Shown here in pieces: positions 11,419 to 20,208 of a stretch of 64,000 nucleotides of DNA. This DNA comes from Lagopus muta (Eukaryota; Chordata; Aves; Galliformes; Phasianidae): contig NC_064436.1 of NCBI RefSeq assembly GCF_023343835.1, forward strand, positions 71,105,545 to 71,169,544, given 5' to 3'. Every line of letters starts with the position of its first letter. Positions within the stretch are counted from its first letter, which is position 1. The translations under genes were made by a program, and so were the position numbers. The notes below the pieces were generated by a model. The model was not told the origin of the DNA, made no database searches, and saw nothing but the letters and a program-made list of their open reading frames with translations.

Positions 11419-11639
11419 CTTAAGGGAAAGCAGAAGGACTGTTAAGTCGTTAAAGAACACACGACAGCGTTTGAGCTGCTTACCTGCGAACCCAATAAAA
11501 TACATTACAAAAAGTATCTTAAATTCTCAGCTCTCACATAGCGTTCCAGAGTACAGCCTTTACCGGGTTTTCTTCAATGAGAGATCTCGAGCGCAAATTA
11601 ATTCGCTAGGTAAACGTACTTCACGTACTGTTAAAGGAA

Positions 11640-12230
11640 AACACACGGCTCCAGAGCTCCGACGCTACTTCGACGTGGGCCCACTGTAAGAGCAGCGCTC
11701 TTCTCAGAGGAGACGCCGCGGCCAGGCAGCAGCTCCGGGCTCCGCGCTCGCAGAGGCCACCCGCCCGGCACTGACCTGCACGGCTGTGCGCCATGCGCAG
11801 CACGGGGCCCAGGGTGGCGAAAGAGCCCAAGGGCTCGCAGCGGCCCTCGCGGCGTACGGCGAACACCTCCACCCCGCAGCTGGCCGCCGCGCTGGCAACG
11901 AACAGCACGTCGCGGCCGCGGCAGAACTGCGCCGGCTCCTGCTTGCAGGGCACTACTCTCTGCGACCCGAACGGACACGCCCCCTGGACACGCTTCCGCG
12001 CCGTCACACGCCGCTTTGTACGGGTTGCGTTATCGGGTTGCGGCGTCGGTGCTTTCAGGCGTGCTCTTGCATCGCAGCGTGTTGTGCCGTAAGCGGCACC
12101 AGCTCCTCGCGCTGCGGATTTCGCGAGCGGGAGGCAAACCCGGAACGGAGCGCTGAAGGGAGGCAGGCGGCGCGAGGAGCGGCGCCGTGGGAGCGGGAAG
12201 TGCCGCTGTGCGGTGAGGACGGCGAGTGCT
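11640..12230. promoter_or_regulatory. CpG-rich island at the HPS3 5' end
   Basis: Dense CpG around exon 1 (for example cgcggccgcgg near 11,911) in an otherwise AT-rich flank. This is the expected promoter CpG island of HPS3. No TATA box is evident. The many long frames here on both strands result from the low stop-codon density of GC-rich DNA and are not separate genes. Confidence 0.7.
11776..11974 (-). CDS. HPS3: HPS3 exon 1 (coding part), start codon not recognisable
   Basis: Reads [32 protein letters not shown], then [16 protein letters not shown] to donor gtcagt. It matches the HPS3 N-terminus, which in human starts about nine residues before PFGSQ. Those residues, including the initiator Met, are not seen: the in-frame codons before PFGSQ read RKRVQGAC. 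The nearest in-frame ATG is at 12,263-12,265, about 97 codons upstream. Either the start was lost or rearranged, the upstream ATG is used, or the assembly is wrong. The exon ends with one base that joins exon 2 (g/ga). Confidence 0.8.
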
Positions 12231-12239
12231 GTTTCTGAG

Positions 12240-12420
12240 CGGCTCTCCAGCTGCCCATCTGCCAAGCTGGCCGGCGTCGCTCCGAGCCAGATGTAGAAGC
12301 CGGCGTTTACCTTTGTTGAATTGCATGCCGTTGATGATTGTCCATTGCTCCCGTAGATCCAGGACCCCCCCCAAGGCTGTCATCCCCAGTGTTAACAGCA
12401 CCTTCCTCCTGTCAATCAGC
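12240..12420 (-). repeat. CR1-like LINE reverse-transcriptase fragment
   Basis: The minus strand encodes [20 protein letters not shown] followed by RLLHLARSD, the pattern of the CR1 ORF2 RT C-terminal region (EQW-x-MKFNKGKC-x-VLHLG). It is a short fragment directly upstream of the HPS3 CpG island, without flanking open frames. Confidence 0.7.
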
Positions 12421-13624
12421 GCGCTTCTAAGGATGGATTCAATTAATACAAAGATGAAGTAATAATGCTGTCAGTGATGCTGATTCTTCATCCATCCTGA
12501 GGCTTGAGCAATGTAACTAAGGAGCCTGTTCGAGGTAGAATTCAGTGTGTGATTTTCGAAAGCCACGATAGTGCTCAAATGGCAGGCTACTCACGAGAGA
12601 GCCCTTCCTTGCTTATTAGGTGCAGGTAAGTGCTCAACTGTTAAACTTAAGATGGACCTAGACGGCACTGGTTACTGGTTTATTGCTAGAATCCTCAGCT
12701 CCTCCTGTACCTGTACGAGAGACGACAGCAGCAGAAGACTCAGTTTGTAGTTACGAACAGGACCAGTGTTTGGGCTGGCACTATCTGAATTCAAGGAACC
12801 AGTAGCTCTGTACTTTGTAATACTGTGGTTTCCTGCTCTGAAGATTGTTTTGAAGCTGCTTCTGATGTTGTGATGATGTGCATCCCTTTCAACAGCAAGT
12901 ATAATTTAGAATTCAGTTGCAGGCTTTCAGTAATACTTTCTCGAGTATTCAAAGTCATCCATCTCTTTCTTTTTTCCTACTAGCGTACAAGGAAGTTCCA
13001 TGTTAAGAAAGTAAAATGTAAAAGCTTAGAAATTGTTACAGGCATGAGACAGAAGGTCATCCTTTGGTAAAGTAAAAATAGCACGTACATCACTATATAC
13101 TTTTTTGGTATTTTTTAAATTACAAAAGCAGAATACTCAGCAAATAAATCAGATCTGGTGCATTAGCTTTAATTTAGATTTTAAAATGTCTGCTGCAGAA
13201 TACTATTCTAGTTAGTAGAGAATTAACTGTTACATTAAAAGCACGAAGATATATTCTCCTTCTCTTTTTCCAGAGATATCCCTATTAACTTTAACCAGAA
13301 ATACTAGCTGAAACAGTGTAGCTAGATTGGACTAAAACTGAAGGCTTTTGGGATGTGTACTGTTACTATCAGACAGTGTAAAATTACAGCACTACAAAGC
13401 AGGTTTTGTAGAGGTTGCCTCAAATGACATTCCACCTAGAAAAAAAAAAAAAGAACACACAATCTGTGAAGAGAAGCATCTGCTACTTAACACCAGTCAG
13501 TTGCATCCAGTCCTTTTCACTGAAAACCATACGGCTTTTCTGAAAAACCAAACCCAACCCACCCAAGAAAACCCAGCCAGAAACAAAAAAACCACACCAC
13601 AAAATAACTGCCCGCCGCACTGCA
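12421..13624. other. AT-rich intergenic spacer
   Basis: No exon, RNA gene or clear repeat was recognised. An A-run lies near 13,440. From about 13,540 the sequence becomes C/A-rich and then abruptly CpG-rich where the satellite begins. Confidence 0.5.
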
Positions 13625-14160
13625 TGTGGAGAGTCGCACGCGCAGTGGAATGACCGAGTAGGCGCATGCGCAGTGCGGAGAATGTGGCGCATGCGCCGTG
13701 CGAATTCGGCCGAAGACGCATGCGCAGTGCAGAGGTGGGAACGGCGCGTGTGTAGTGCGCTGCGAATGGACTGCGCGTGCGTCCCGATGAGCGCATGCGC
13801 ATTGCCGCTGCGAGATCGGCGCATGCGTCGCACTGCATGTAGAGGGGCGCACGCGCAGTGCGGTGATCATGCAGGCGTATGTGCAGTGCGGAGAAAGTGG
13901 CGCATGCGCCGTGCTGATTCGGCCGAAGACGCATGCGTAGTGCAGAGGTGGGAACGGCGCGTGCGCATTGCGCTGCGAATGGACTGCGCGTGCGTTGGGA
14001 TGAGCGCATGCGCCATGCCGCTGCGGGAGTGGCGCATGCGCTGTTCTGCACTTTGAGAGGTGCACGCCCAGTAGTGTGACCGTGTAGGCGCATGCGCAGT
14101 GCGGAGAAACAGGCGCATGCGCCGTGCGATCTCGGCCGAAGACGCATGCGCAGTGCAGCG
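13625..14160 (+). repeat. S210 satellite block: ~212-bp monomers rich in NRF1-like cores
   Basis: About two and a half monomers. The marker segment (gcacgcgcag and variants) recurs at about 13,635, 13,848 and 14,060, giving a 212-bp period. The perfect palindrome GCGCATGCGC occurs about eight times (for example 13,662-13,671, 13,687-13,696, 13,791-13,800), with one-base variants between. This is the core of the NRF1 consensus. The alternating purine-pyrimidine composition also favours Z-DNA. Long frames across the block have similar repetitive translations in several frames and are not genes. Confidence 0.9.
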
Positions 14161-14179
14161 TGACGAATTGCTTTCCGCT

Positions 14180-14400
14180 TTCTGCACTGCCCTCGTGTGG
14201 CCGATATGCGGAACTGCAACGAAATTTTTTCCGCTCTCTTCGCTGGCCTCGTGTGGCCGATATGCGGAAATGCAACGAATTTTTTTCTGCTCTGTTCGCT
14301 GCCCTCGTGTGGCCGATATGCGGAACTGCAACGAAGTTTTTTCCGCCGTCTCTGCGCTGCCCTCGTGTGGCCGATATGCGGAACTGCGTCCAGCTTTTTT
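14180..14400 (+). repeat. S57 satellite block, four units with CTCF-like motif
   Basis: The anchor gtggccgatatgcgg starts at 14,197, 14,253, 14,309 and 14,367 (56-58-bp period). Each unit continues with gcaacgaaattttttccg or a variant. Read on the minus strand, a unit contains CGGCCACACGAGGGCAG, close to the CTCF core. The last unit degenerates into the linker that follows. Confidence 0.9.
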
Positions 14401-14854
14401 CCGCGGTCTCTGGTGTCCCCGCGTAACCAATCCGTGCCCAACAACGCGCATGGGAAAGCAGATGTGAATTTTGCACGAAAGAGTGCTGTCTGAACTTGCC
14501 TCATGCGCGCTGCGGCGAGGAGAATTGCGCATGCGCTCTGCGGTGAGGAAACTGACGCATGCACAGCGCGATGTCCAGGAAGGCGCATGGGTACTGCCTG
14601 CATGAAGTCGGCGCATGCGGGCTGCACGCAATGACCGACGCATGCGCAGTGCTGTGAGAAGAAGCCGCATACGCTGTTCGGTGCTGAGCTGGCGCATGCG
14701 TATTACCATGCCGCGGTTGGCGTATGCGCCTCGCGTGGCAGAATCTGGCGCGTATATATAGCGCGTTACAGAGCCCGGATTTGCTCAGATGTATTGCTTT
14801 CCCGAGACATGCTCGTGTCGGTTCTGCTGCACACCGGTAACGCGATCGAGAATC
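14401..14854 (+). other. Satellite linker with promoter-like TATA region
   Basis: A segment with further CpG and GCGCATGC-type words but no tandem structure. It recurs nearly unchanged at 61,952-62,407, offset 47,551 bp up to the TATA box and then 47,553 bp. Conservation of this whole segment between satellite blocks suggests it belongs to a higher-order unit. It starts after the ccgcgtaaccaatccgtgcc segment, which includes CCAAT (14,417-14,440). Confidence 0.75.
14753..14760 (+). promoter_or_regulatory. TATA box candidate in satellite linker
   Basis: TATATATA sits inside an otherwise GC-rich segment (gcgcg on both sides). Its counterpart at 62,304 is TATATATAAA. A start site would be expected about 30 bp downstream, just before the S10 array, so any transcript would run through S10. 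No promoter data support it; this is inferred from sequence alone. Confidence 0.4.
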
Positions 14855-15408
14855 CCCGAGCTGCTGCGAGTCGCTCCGAGCCCCTCCGAGCAACTCCAAG
14901 CCGCTCCGAGTCTCTCCGAGCCCTTCCGAGCAGCTCCGAGCCGCTGCGAATTGCTCCAAGCAGCTCCGAGCCCCTCCGAGCTGCTCCGAGCCCTTCCGAG
15001 TAGCTCCGAGCCCTTCCGAGTAGCTCCCAGCTGCTGCGAGTCGTTCCGAGCCGCTCCGAGCCGCTTTCGCGCCACTCCGAGTCCCTCCAAGTAGCTCCGA
15101 GCCGCTGCGAGTCGTTCTGAGCCCCTCCGAGGAGCTCCGAGCCCCACCGAGCCGCTCCGAGAACCTCGGAGAAGTTCCGCGCCGCTTTCGTGCCGCTCCA
15201 AGTCCTTCCAAGCAGCTTCGAGCCCCTCCAAGTCGTTCTGAGCCCTTATGAGCAGCTCCGAGCCGGTCGCTCCGAGCCGCTTCCATGCCGCTCCGAGCCG
15301 CTTTCGTGCCATTCCGAGCCGCTCCGAGTCCTTCCGAGCAGCTCCGAGCCGCTCTGAGTCCTTCCGAGCAGCTCCGAGCCCCTCCGAGCAGCTCCGAGCA
15401 GCATTGCA
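14855..15408 (+). repeat. S10 satellite: 10-bp period CTCCGAGC array
   Basis: About 55 units of the form NNCTCCGAGC, for example agctccgagc, ccctccgagc, tgctccgagc, ccttccgagt. The 10-bp period is close to one DNA helical turn. Three units make ten codons, so every frame gives Ser/Glu/Arg/Pro/Ala-rich repeats. I consider these translations meaningless. The left edge of the 22.5-kb duplication falls in the last units (15,390/15,391). Confidence 0.9.
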
Positions 15409-15858
15409 CTGCTGTTGCGGGGGCTTTTAAGCGGCTGGGGGACGATGCAGGGCTAGGGTTGGAAGGGGACGTTTGCTGGTTCACCGGGAGGCGAGCGAGT
15501 TGGATGCCACGAGGCGCTGAGGGGCAGCGGTGAGCCGAACCGGTCCGTTTCCGTTCCCGGGTGGGCTCGGGCATCAAACGGCGGAAATAGACGAGGGGCA
15601 CCCCGGATTAGCGGGGGAGAATATATCGCTGAGCCGGCGGTCCGGAATCGGCTGCTTGCCCGTAGCCGTAGTTGTTTGTCGAGACAGTTGCTGTTTTGAA
15701 GGTGACGGGCGTATATTCGCTGTTAGCCGGAGGACTAATCACCATAGAGAGCGGCGGATGAGCCGCGCAGAGCGGTTAGATCAGCACTTCCGCATTTCTG
15801 GGCGCATGTGTTTTGCCGCTGGCGGGACTCGGCGGCAGGCAGCGGCAGTTCCGCGCGT

Positions 15859-15877
15859 TGGCCACGCGGTGGCAGCA
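15859..15877 (+). promoter_or_regulatory. CTCF-like motif
   Basis: TGGCCACGCGGTGGCAGCA matches the extended CTCF consensus (YDRCCASYAGRKGGCRSYV) at 17 of 19 positions by eye. It recurs at 38,388-38,406 in the second copy. A matrix scan would be needed for a score. Confidence 0.45.
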
Positions 15878-15949
15878 GAGACCACGGCAAGAACTTTCCT
15901 GCCGGATCGATGCCGGGATTCGGCGGTAGGCGGCGGCAGTTCCGCGCAT

Positions 15950-16032
15950 TGGGGGCTGCCCGTGGGGCGCGTGGAGTCCTGGGAGGAGTTGATGGCCGTG
16001 CGCAGGGGGGTGATGGTGCCCTCGGCGCACGG
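15950..16032 (-). other. Short exon-like stretch, gene unknown
   Basis: On the minus strand a pyrimidine-rich acceptor (ccctgctgtcacag) is followed by codons reading PCAEGTITPLRTAINSSQDS then TRPTGS. Nearly every codon ends in G or C while first and second positions are mixed, as in GC-rich avian exons. I do not recognise the protein, the 3' border is uncertain, and chance in a GC-rich island is possible. Duplicated at 38,479-38,561. Confidence 0.3.
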
Positions 16033-16104
16033 CTGTGACAGCAGGGTGGGGGTCGGTGCATTAATTTGTTTCCTGTCCTCTGATGTTTTGTCACTTGTTT
16101 TTAG

Positions 16105-16309
16105 TTAATGCTGAAAACCCACCTATGGCTGTGGTTGGGAAATTTGTTCACTTGCTCGATCGGACCCAGATTTTCAGGAGGAGCTGGAGCTAATGAAACT
16201 GTGTGAGGAAGTTGTGACCTTGTTCCGATCTAATCAACAGCTTGAAAATGACCTCAATCTCATGGACATCAAGATTGGACTGCTAGTGAAGAACAGAATG
16301 ACACTGCAG
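16105..16309 (+). pseudogene. IQGAP1: IQGAP1 exon 1 of fragment, 4-nt deletion
   Basis: Acceptor tgtttttag, donor gtagga. Reads NAENPPMAVVGKFVHLLDR, then, only after a frame change, PDFQEELELMKLCEEVVTLF, RSNQQLENDLNLMDIKIGLL and VKNRMTLQ. At about 16,161-16,168 the DNA is four bases short of the family sequence (LDQSDQDFQEE in human), which breaks the frame. Confidence 0.92.
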
Positions 16310-17240
16310 GTAGGAAATGCTGTGCTGGGAGACTAGGAGAGTGAATTGAGGCCAATGGCAGTTAGCATGAGGACCTTCGGAGCCTGGATCTCACTTACTC
16401 AGATTCAGTGGGAACTATTTCCCCCAGAGTTACAGGTTTTCCTCCCAGTAAGTTCCTAACTGTTCCACTAATTACTATGTATCCCTAGAAAGATAACTGC
16501 AGAAGAAACATCAAGACTTGAAGCATTGTAAAAACAAAGCACCAGAAAAGAACCCACTCGGGACCAAGGGAAAGCAATAGATGGTATGCTTGAAGGCTCT
16601 GAGAACTGTTTGTCTGTTCACTTGTGGTTACATGAGTCATGGACTTGCACACCTTAATTTCTTCTCACGTTTTGTGTGCTGTATCAGAAGGGGGAGGTGA
16701 TTTTGGAGCAGGAAATGTACTCAGGCTGCTTGGTGTTGGTTGGCTGATGGAAGCCCCCTCTGTCACTTTGCTGACGATTGATTGCCTGCAAGAACAACAT
16801 TGCTGATACAGCGGTGCCTTTTTTAATTCAAGCTGAAGTTACAGTCACCTTTTCCTTTGGTCCTGAATAGCGTAGTGCTAGGCTTGACCTTGTGTAAAAT
16901 CTGAACCATGGCAGCAGTAAAGTTCAGTTCCAAAGGAGGCTCCAGCTGTTGGGCTGATGCTGGCAGCAAAAAGTATCATCGTTATCAGAGCAGTGGAGGC
17001 AGTGAGTCAGCAAAATGGAAACAGTCCCTGCTCAAAGCAATTAGTCCTTGTAGGTTCTCAACAAATTCTGGAATGTGGGGACGAGACAGAAATCGCTGCT
17101 ATAACAGATAATGTTTCACTTCATGATCTCCTGATGTACCTTGACTGCCTTATCCACACAAAAGGAAGTGCTATCGTGCAGCTTTTTCCCATATTGCGTG
17201 TTATTTAAATGTGGAATCTGTCCCTCTGTGTTCTTTGCAG

Positions 17241-17392
17241 GATGTTGTTTCTCATAGCAAAAATCTTAGCAGGAAGAACAAGGAACAGCTCTGTGACGTG
17301 ATGACGATGAACGAGCAAAAGGGAGATTTGAAAGCTTGGAGCAAAGAGGAGAGGGAAAAGCTGGAAGCCTATCAGCATCTTTTCTACTTGAG
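17241..17392 (+). pseudogene. IQGAP1: IQGAP1 exon 2 of fragment, 3' end shortened
   Basis: Acceptor ttctttgcag, donor gtatgc. Reads DVVSHSKNLSRKNKEQLCDV, then KAWSKEEREKLEAYQHLFYL. The family continues with Leu-Gln in phase 0, but here the exon ends ttgag, four bases short. Exon 3 would therefore be read out of frame. Confidence 0.92.
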
Positions 17393-17517
17393 GTATGCAG
17401 CTTTTCATTCACTGCTCTTGTCATAGATGCTTACCTGTATTGGAACAGTCTGTGCTTCTGCACTGCAGTGTTGAGGCGCTGTCTGTCTTTGTGGTGTTGG
17501 CTTTTGTGGACACGTGC

Positions 17518-17843
17518 TGTATGGGAACTGCTGAGTCATGGCCTGAACCTCTGATTGATCACCTCAGGCGAGCAGTGAGTCAGGCAGAGGAGCACAGGTG
17601 AAGGCAATGCAGCTGTGCTGCTGGAAGGGGTGCAGCCAGGCTACAGCCCTCCTAGACCTGTTTAAGAGCTGGCTACCAGTGGGGAAGGATCTTGTCTGGA
17701 GATCTGCTCTGCTGGAGTTTTGTAAGTGAGCCCAGGATAGGGGTAAGCCTTCTATTTATTCTCCTTTTGTTAGCTTAGTCTGCTTTGTCAAACTCTCTTG
17801 TTTATTTCATAATGACAACATCTTAATAGTCATTGATTATACA
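17518..17843 (+). mobile_element. Solo LTR with 5-bp target-site duplication (copy 2 of family)
   Basis: Begins TGTATGGGAACTGCTGAG and ends GATTATACA. CGTGC flanks it on both sides (17,513-17,517 and 17,844-17,848). It contains a tttaagagctggctaccagt box like the other family members. It sits in an IQGAP1 intron with its right end only about 30 bp before the exon 3 acceptor, where it probably displaces the branch-point region. Repeated at 40,047-40,372. Confidence 0.88.
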
Positions 17844-17875
17844 CGTGCACTAAGTACTTTTTCTTCTTGTTTTAG

Positions 17876-18039
17876 ACTACTCCAACGTACTTGGCCAAGC
17901 TGCTTTTGCAGATGCCTCAAAACAAACCCACAAAGTTCATGGATTCAGCCATCTTCACGCTGCATAACTACGCATCCAGTCAGAGAGAGGAATCTCTGCT
18001 GTTGAGGCTGTTGCAAACAGCATTGCAGGAAGAGATCAA
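17876..18039 (+). pseudogene. IQGAP1: IQGAP1 exon 3 of fragment
   Basis: Acceptor cttgttttag, donor gtacgt. Reads TTPTYLAKLLLQMPQNKPTK, FMDSAIFTLHNYASSQREES and LLLRLLQTALQEEIK, open in its own frame and ending in phase 2. Confidence 0.93.
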
Positions 18040-18878
18040 GTACGTTGTAGCGTAGGACACAGCCTTGCTGTTGCCTCAGTTTGGGCCGCTGCTAAAATTG
18101 AAGCTGATGTTGTGTGATGTCCCGTGCTCATTTGCTGATAATGCTGAACTGTCCCTGCCTTCTGCTCATGCTGTTTCACGTCAGTCCTTTCTGTAACCTG
18201 GAAGGAGGAGGAATTACCTTTGTTCTTTAGGATTAAAGCCATTTTTCTTTAGCCAATGCTTTGTTGCTCAGGGAGGCACTATTTTTGATCTACTGCAGTG
18301 CTTTCCTAAGATTCAGTCCCATCTAAGTTCTCTGCTGTCTAGTAAGAAGGACTTGGCACAGACTGTGAGCTTGGGCTTTACAGGCCAGAGTGAAGCTGAT
18401 GCGAAGGTCACTGTTTTCCAAAACTGATGAGGAGGCTGAAAATCGGATGCTGTCTGGTTTGGGTTTTTTACTGGCTGTCAGTCTTAAGGATTCTGGCTGT
18501 CTGTCGGCATAATGGAGTTGATTGTCACTTAGGAGTTTGGTGTTTATGACTTCTGGCTGATACGGAGCTTCACAACTTGCTAGGAAGACCAAATACATAT
18601 AATGTTGGAGGCAGTCATGCCTTTTTTGATGCTTTTAAGTATGAGGATGGTATGTGCCCTCAAACAGGTAATGTCTGAAAGGTTTGTTTAATTATTATTA
18701 TCTTTTCTTGGAGTAGTAGTTCAGGAAAGTGCATGTATGTGCTTTATTCTCTGCTGCTGGATTTCCCATAGCGGCATACTGTGAATGGCTTTTGTTGCTG
18801 ATTGCTTACTTGTTGAAATACTGAAAGAAAATAGTTGTGCCTGTGTAGAACTCCCTTTGTTTCCTCTGTGTTTTTGAG
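18040..18878. other. IQGAP1 intron where one small exon is expected but not seen
   Basis: Family proteins carry about 20 residues (human SKVDQIQEIVTGNPTVIKMV) between exon 3 and the SFNRGARG block. I found no coding match on the plus strand here, so the exon is deleted or too altered to see. No other feature was recognised. Confidence 0.55.
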
Positions 18879-19045
18879 ATGCGCTCTTTCAACCGTGGTG
18901 CCCGTGGTCAGAACACACTGAGGCAGATCTTGGCCCCAGTTGTGAAGGAAATAACTGAGGACGAATCGCTCAACGTCAGAACGGATCCAGTGGATATTTA
19001 CAAGTCCTGGGTTAACCAGATGGGATGTCAGAATGGTGAGGCCGG
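18879..19045 (+). pseudogene. IQGAP1: IQGAP1 exon 4 of fragment
   Basis: Starts after gtttttgag, reads MRSFNRGARGQNTLRQILAP, VVKEITEDESLNVRTDPVDI and YKSWVNQMGCQNGEAG, donor gtatgg. This begins the GAP-related domain. The acceptor is weak and the residues before SFNRG differ from the family, so the 5' edge may be altered. Confidence 0.9.
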
Positions 19046-19354
19046 GTATGGAAGCTGTTGCTACAGTTTTTTTTCTACAAGTTGCTCAGCTGCTTTGCAT
19101 TGCTCTGTTAATCGTTCCAAACCATCCCTGGATTCATTGCATGCATCTGTCCAATTGCTACCAGCTTTTTTCCATCAGCTCGAGATGGCTTTCTTCTGAA
19201 AGGTGTAAAGATCATCTTGTGACAGGGGTGTTGAGACTATTGGAAGTGAATCTCATGAAGAGATAGGCCAAGAAAAGCCCCAAAGCATTTCTTCTGTGTT
19301 AACTCATAGATACAGATACTGTAGATCTTACTCTACCAAGCCAATCTCTGCCCA

Positions 19355-19545
19355 CAACTCGGGCAGGCTGCCTAAGGAGGCTGTGGATGCCCCATCCCTG
19401 GAGGCATTCGAGGCCTGGCTGGATGTGGCTCTGGGCAGCCTGGGCTGGCGGTTGGTGAACCTGCACACAGCGGGGGGTTGGAACGAGATGAGCATTGTGG
19501 TCCTTGTCAACACAGGCTGTGTTCATAGAATCACAGCATGCAGCT
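19355..19545 (+). repeat. CR1 LINE 3' fragment
   Basis: Contains gaggctgtggatgccccatc, cctggaggcattcgaggcct, ggatgtggctctgggcagcc and the modified end catagaatcacagcatgc. Intronic; repeated at 41,884-42,074. Confidence 0.85.
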
Positions 19546-20208
19546 GTTCCTGTCTGCCCATGAGAAGGTTTCATCCACCTGGTCATCCTGGTTGGTTGGC
19601 CTGTAGATCCCCCGCTACGTCATCTGTCCCTGTCCTCCCTTTAATCTGTGTCTATAAACTCTTGATCGGCTCCCATCCGTCCCCAGTCAGAGTTCTGTGT
19701 TTCTTCCAGTGCTTGATGTTCACCAGATTTTGAGGATTCTGTTGTTGGTTGTTTTTGTTTTGTTTTTAACACACTTCAAGGGAAGTGGTGGAAAAGCAAT
19801 GCTATGAAGTAAAAGACAACTCTCCCAGCGCAGCACGCTGCGTGAGTTACTATCTTAACACTGCAATGTGCAGCTTGTGTTTTCACTGAATCATTTGCGA
19901 CCTGAGGTACTACTGCATATTGCAGGTGACCTTCTTGACTCTAGAGAGCGTGTCTGCATGTGGTACAGAAAGATACAGTTTAGAGTTAGCTGGGCCTTTT
20001 CTCACAGCGACTGCTGCAGGGACAGCAGAGGACATGAGAAGTCCTTTGCTCTTTCAGTGCTAGCATTCTAATGAAAGTGAACGTGCAGCTCTTTGCAGCC
20101 AGGTGAGTGTGGATCTGTTTCTGGGTCAAGCCAAAAATTCTGCCTGGCACTGACAAAAGTATATTAGGCTGAGGAGTGCTCACCTTCACATCTGACTTTT
20201 CCAAATAG

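Larger units (their letters stand above)
15409..16104. other. CpG-rich island before the first IQGAP1 exon
   Basis: GC-rich, CpG-dense, with an imperfect internal repeat (cggcggcaggcagcggcagt near 15,829 against cggcggtaggcggcggcagt near 15,922, then ccgcgc). It contains a CTCF-like site and a short minus-strand exon-like stretch listed separately. The 192-residue plus-strand frame (15,530-16,108) has no recognisable domain and is probably a by-product of low stop density. There is no IQGAP1 5' exon here, so this island is not IQGAP1's own promoter. Confidence 0.6.

Noticed and set aside
11621-12265. A full-length 214-residue protein from the HPS3 first-exon frame
   Set aside because: Only the part from 11,974 to the donor at 11,776 resembles HPS3. 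The rest is 5' flank, and intron sequence after the donor.
13625-14160. S210 as a known avian 41-bp (CNM/PO41-type) or W-linked XhoI-type satellite
   Set aside because: Monomer length (~210 bp) and sequence (GCGCATGCGC-rich) do not resemble what I know of those families.
14501-15601. 366-residue minus frame and plus-strand Ser/Glu/Pro-rich frames over S10
   Set aside because: The 10-bp repeat gives ten-residue periodic peptides in every frame; no start context or protein family supports coding.
15530-16108. 192-residue plus-strand frame in the CpG island, present in both copies
   Set aside because: No recognisable domain, GC-rich setting, and it overlaps the acceptor of the first IQGAP1 exon. 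Presence in both copies only reflects the duplication.
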